Source of the DNA: Pseudoduganella flava
GTDB taxonomy: Bacteria; Pseudomonadota; Gammaproteobacteria; Burkholderiales; Burkholderiaceae_D
DNA: 64,000 nt
Reading direction: 5' to 3'
NCBI RefSeq assembly: GCF_007830495.1
Contig: NZ_VLKW01000001.1
Location: 124,001-188,000, forward strand
Part shown: piece after piece, positions 63,163 through 64,000 of the stretch
How positions within the stretch are numbered: position 1 is the first letter of the stretch
How the letters are laid out: each line of letters begins with the position of its first letter
The notes under the pieces: generated by a model
The model's input: the letters and a program-made list of their open reading frames with translations, nothing else
The model's database searches: none
Told to the model about the DNA's origin: nothing
Program-made: the position numbers and the translations under genes

Positions 63163-63744
63163 ATGTCTGTGAATTTGACGAAGGGCCAGAAGATCTCTCT
63201 GGACAAGGAAGCCGGTGCCACGCTGACGCACGTCGCGATGGGCCTGGGCTGGGATGCCGTGAAGAGCAAGGGCTTCCTCGGCTTCGGCACGAAGAGCGCC
63301 GAGATCGATCTGGACGCGTCGTGCGTGTTGTTCGACGAGGCCAACAAGCCGGTGGACGTCATCTGGTTCCGCCAGCTGAAGAGCCGCGACGGCAGCATCA
63401 TGCACTCGGGCGACAACCGCACCGGCGCGGGCGACGGCGACGACGAGCAGATCAGCGTCAACCTGCAGCAGGTGCCCGCGAACGTGAAGAGCATCGTGTT
63501 CACGGTGAACAGCTTCACGGGCCAGAGCTTCACGCAAGTGCAGAACGCCTACTGCCGTCTGCTGAACGCGAACAACGGCAAGGAAGTGGCGCGGTTCGAC
63601 CTGTCCGTGCAAGGGGCGCACAGCGCGCAGATCATGGCGAAGCTGTACCGCCACAACGGCGAATGGAAGATGCACGCGATCGGCGAGAACGGCACCGGCC
63701 GCACGTTCGACGACCTGCTGCCGCAGATCGCGCAGCACCTGTAA
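63163..63744 (+). CDS. TerD family protein (second)
   Basis: 193 residues. It has the same [15 protein letters not shown] calcium segment as the first TerD, and the opening MSVNLTKGQKISLDKEAGAT. The two paralogues are clearly diverged elsewhere (GFLGFGTKSAEIDLDAS here). The AAGGAGGT site before the ATG is the strongest in the operon. The operon ends at this stop, followed by hairpins. Confidence 0.94.
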   Translation: MSVNLTKGQKISLDKEAGATLTHVAMGLGWDAVKSKGFLGFGTKSAEIDLDASCVLFDEANKPVDVIWFRQLKSRDGSIMHSGDNRTGAGDGDDEQISVNLQQVPANVKSIVFTVNSFTGQSFTQVQNAYCRLLNANNGKEVARFDLSVQGAHSAQIMAKLYRHNGEWKMHAIGENGTGRTFDDLLPQIAQHL

Positions 63745-63752
63745 CGAATCAC

Positions 63753-63774
63753 GCGGCGGTGCGTGCACCGCCGC
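63753..63774. other. Perfect hairpin downstream of the ter-like operon
   Basis: Arms GCGGCGGTGC and GCACCGCCGC around GT, just after the second terD stop. No T-run follows. It may protect the 3' end of the message. Confidence 0.5.
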
Positions 63775-63834
63775 AGCGAATGTGTAGTACGTAAGGAGTT
63801 TCACCAGCGCCTGCCCCATGGCGCGCTTCCCTTT

Positions 63835-63869
63835 GCGGTGGTGCGGGTAACCGGCCACCGCTTTTTTTT
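63835..63869 (+). terminator. Intrinsic terminator of the ter-like operon
   Basis: Stem GCGGTGG/CCACCGC with a 13-base loop is followed directly by eight T residues. It is 90 bases after the second terD stop. Confidence 0.8.
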
Positions 63870-63892
63870 CGTCCGCCAACAATTTCCAAAAC

Positions 63893-63948
63893 GGAGGGAC
63901 TGTCCCTCGTTTCAAGAAATATTTCCAAAACCGAGGGACAGTCCCTCC
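63893..63948. repeat. Paired GGGACWGTCCC palindromes, right end
   Basis: GGAGGGACTGTCCCTC, a middle with AATATTTCC, then GAGGGACAGTCCCTCC. It has the same architecture as the pairs at 49674 and 49804. It lies in the last gap, beyond the terminator, where I see no gene up to base 64000. Confidence 0.85.
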
Positions 63949-64000
63949 ACGTTGTTTTCCGCCGCTGACCTGTCGGCATTCGCCTTCGGATCGCAGCGGC

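Overview
The window is 64 kb of GC-rich, gene-dense bacterial chromosome. It most resembles Burkholderiales, and within that the Oxalobacteraceae (Massilia-like). The pointers are a betaproteobacterial cytochrome c oxidase operon with a 34-residue small assembly protein and a DUF2970 gene, separate RfaE2, an oxyR-ubiA pair, a PEP-CTERM protein, and many short palindromes with GGGAC(A/T)GTCCC or GGGTC(A/T)GACCC cores. The taxonomy is inferred from gene content and style, not from a database search. I see no rRNA, tRNA, CRISPR array, prophage or plasmid functions.

Layout. 1-4.1 kb: 3' end of polA, a 35-bp tandem repeat, a Tat-type dienelactone hydrolase, a ZIP metal transporter and an unrecognised protein with a Gly/Cys-rich tail. 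4.1-12 kb: a 965-residue Gly/Ala-rich PEP-CTERM protein, a tannase-like lipoprotein hydrolase behind a possible attenuator, a sulfurtransferase with an EamA transporter, and a Rieske oxygenase. 12.3-15.4 kb: xseB-ispA-dxs, early isoprenoid synthesis. 15.4-20.5 kb: an SGNH esterase divergent from a LysR regulator, then a tightly linked trio (secreted sialidase-like protein plus two membrane proteins of unknown role). 20.7-25.2 kb: cobalamin adenosyltransferase and glcDEF glycolate oxidase. 25.3-30.6 kb: a GGDEF-EAL protein, glutathione peroxidase, pilU and pilT. 30.7-35.9 kb: yggS-proC-small membrane protein, a YqjD/ElaB-like protein, ubiA, oxyR, rfaE2 and DUF421.

36-39.2 kb: a REP-associated tyrosine transposase (RAYT) with a 33-nt palindrome at each end, then trmL, comF and a BioC-like methyltransferase. 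39.2-48.5 kb: a complete aa3-type oxidase and assembly locus (ctaC, ctaD, small assembly protein, ctaG, DUF2970, ctaE, SURF1, an SCO-like protein, heme A synthase, heme O synthase, SCO), with a good sigma70 promoter at 39239-39268. 48.6-52 kb: AI-2E family exporter, DUF3108 protein, CNNM/CorC protein. 52.1-59.5 kb: a complete ABC efflux system of the YbhGFSR type plus a NodT-family outer-membrane factor, divergent from a CecR-like TetR repressor, with an 18-bp perfect palindrome between them. 59.7-63.7 kb: an NhaR-like LysR regulator divergent from a ter-like operon (DUF475, TerD, AIM24/TIGR00266, TerD).

The most distinctive signals are the palindromic repeats. At least twelve exact GGGAC(A/T)GTCCC cores lie in intergenic gaps, one of which supplies the glcF stop codon. 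A related GGGTC(A/T)GACCC family flanks the RAYT gene and also occurs as a pair near 20.6 kb. The least explained gene sets are the sialidase/membrane trio at 17.9-20.5 kb and the small ter operon at the right end.
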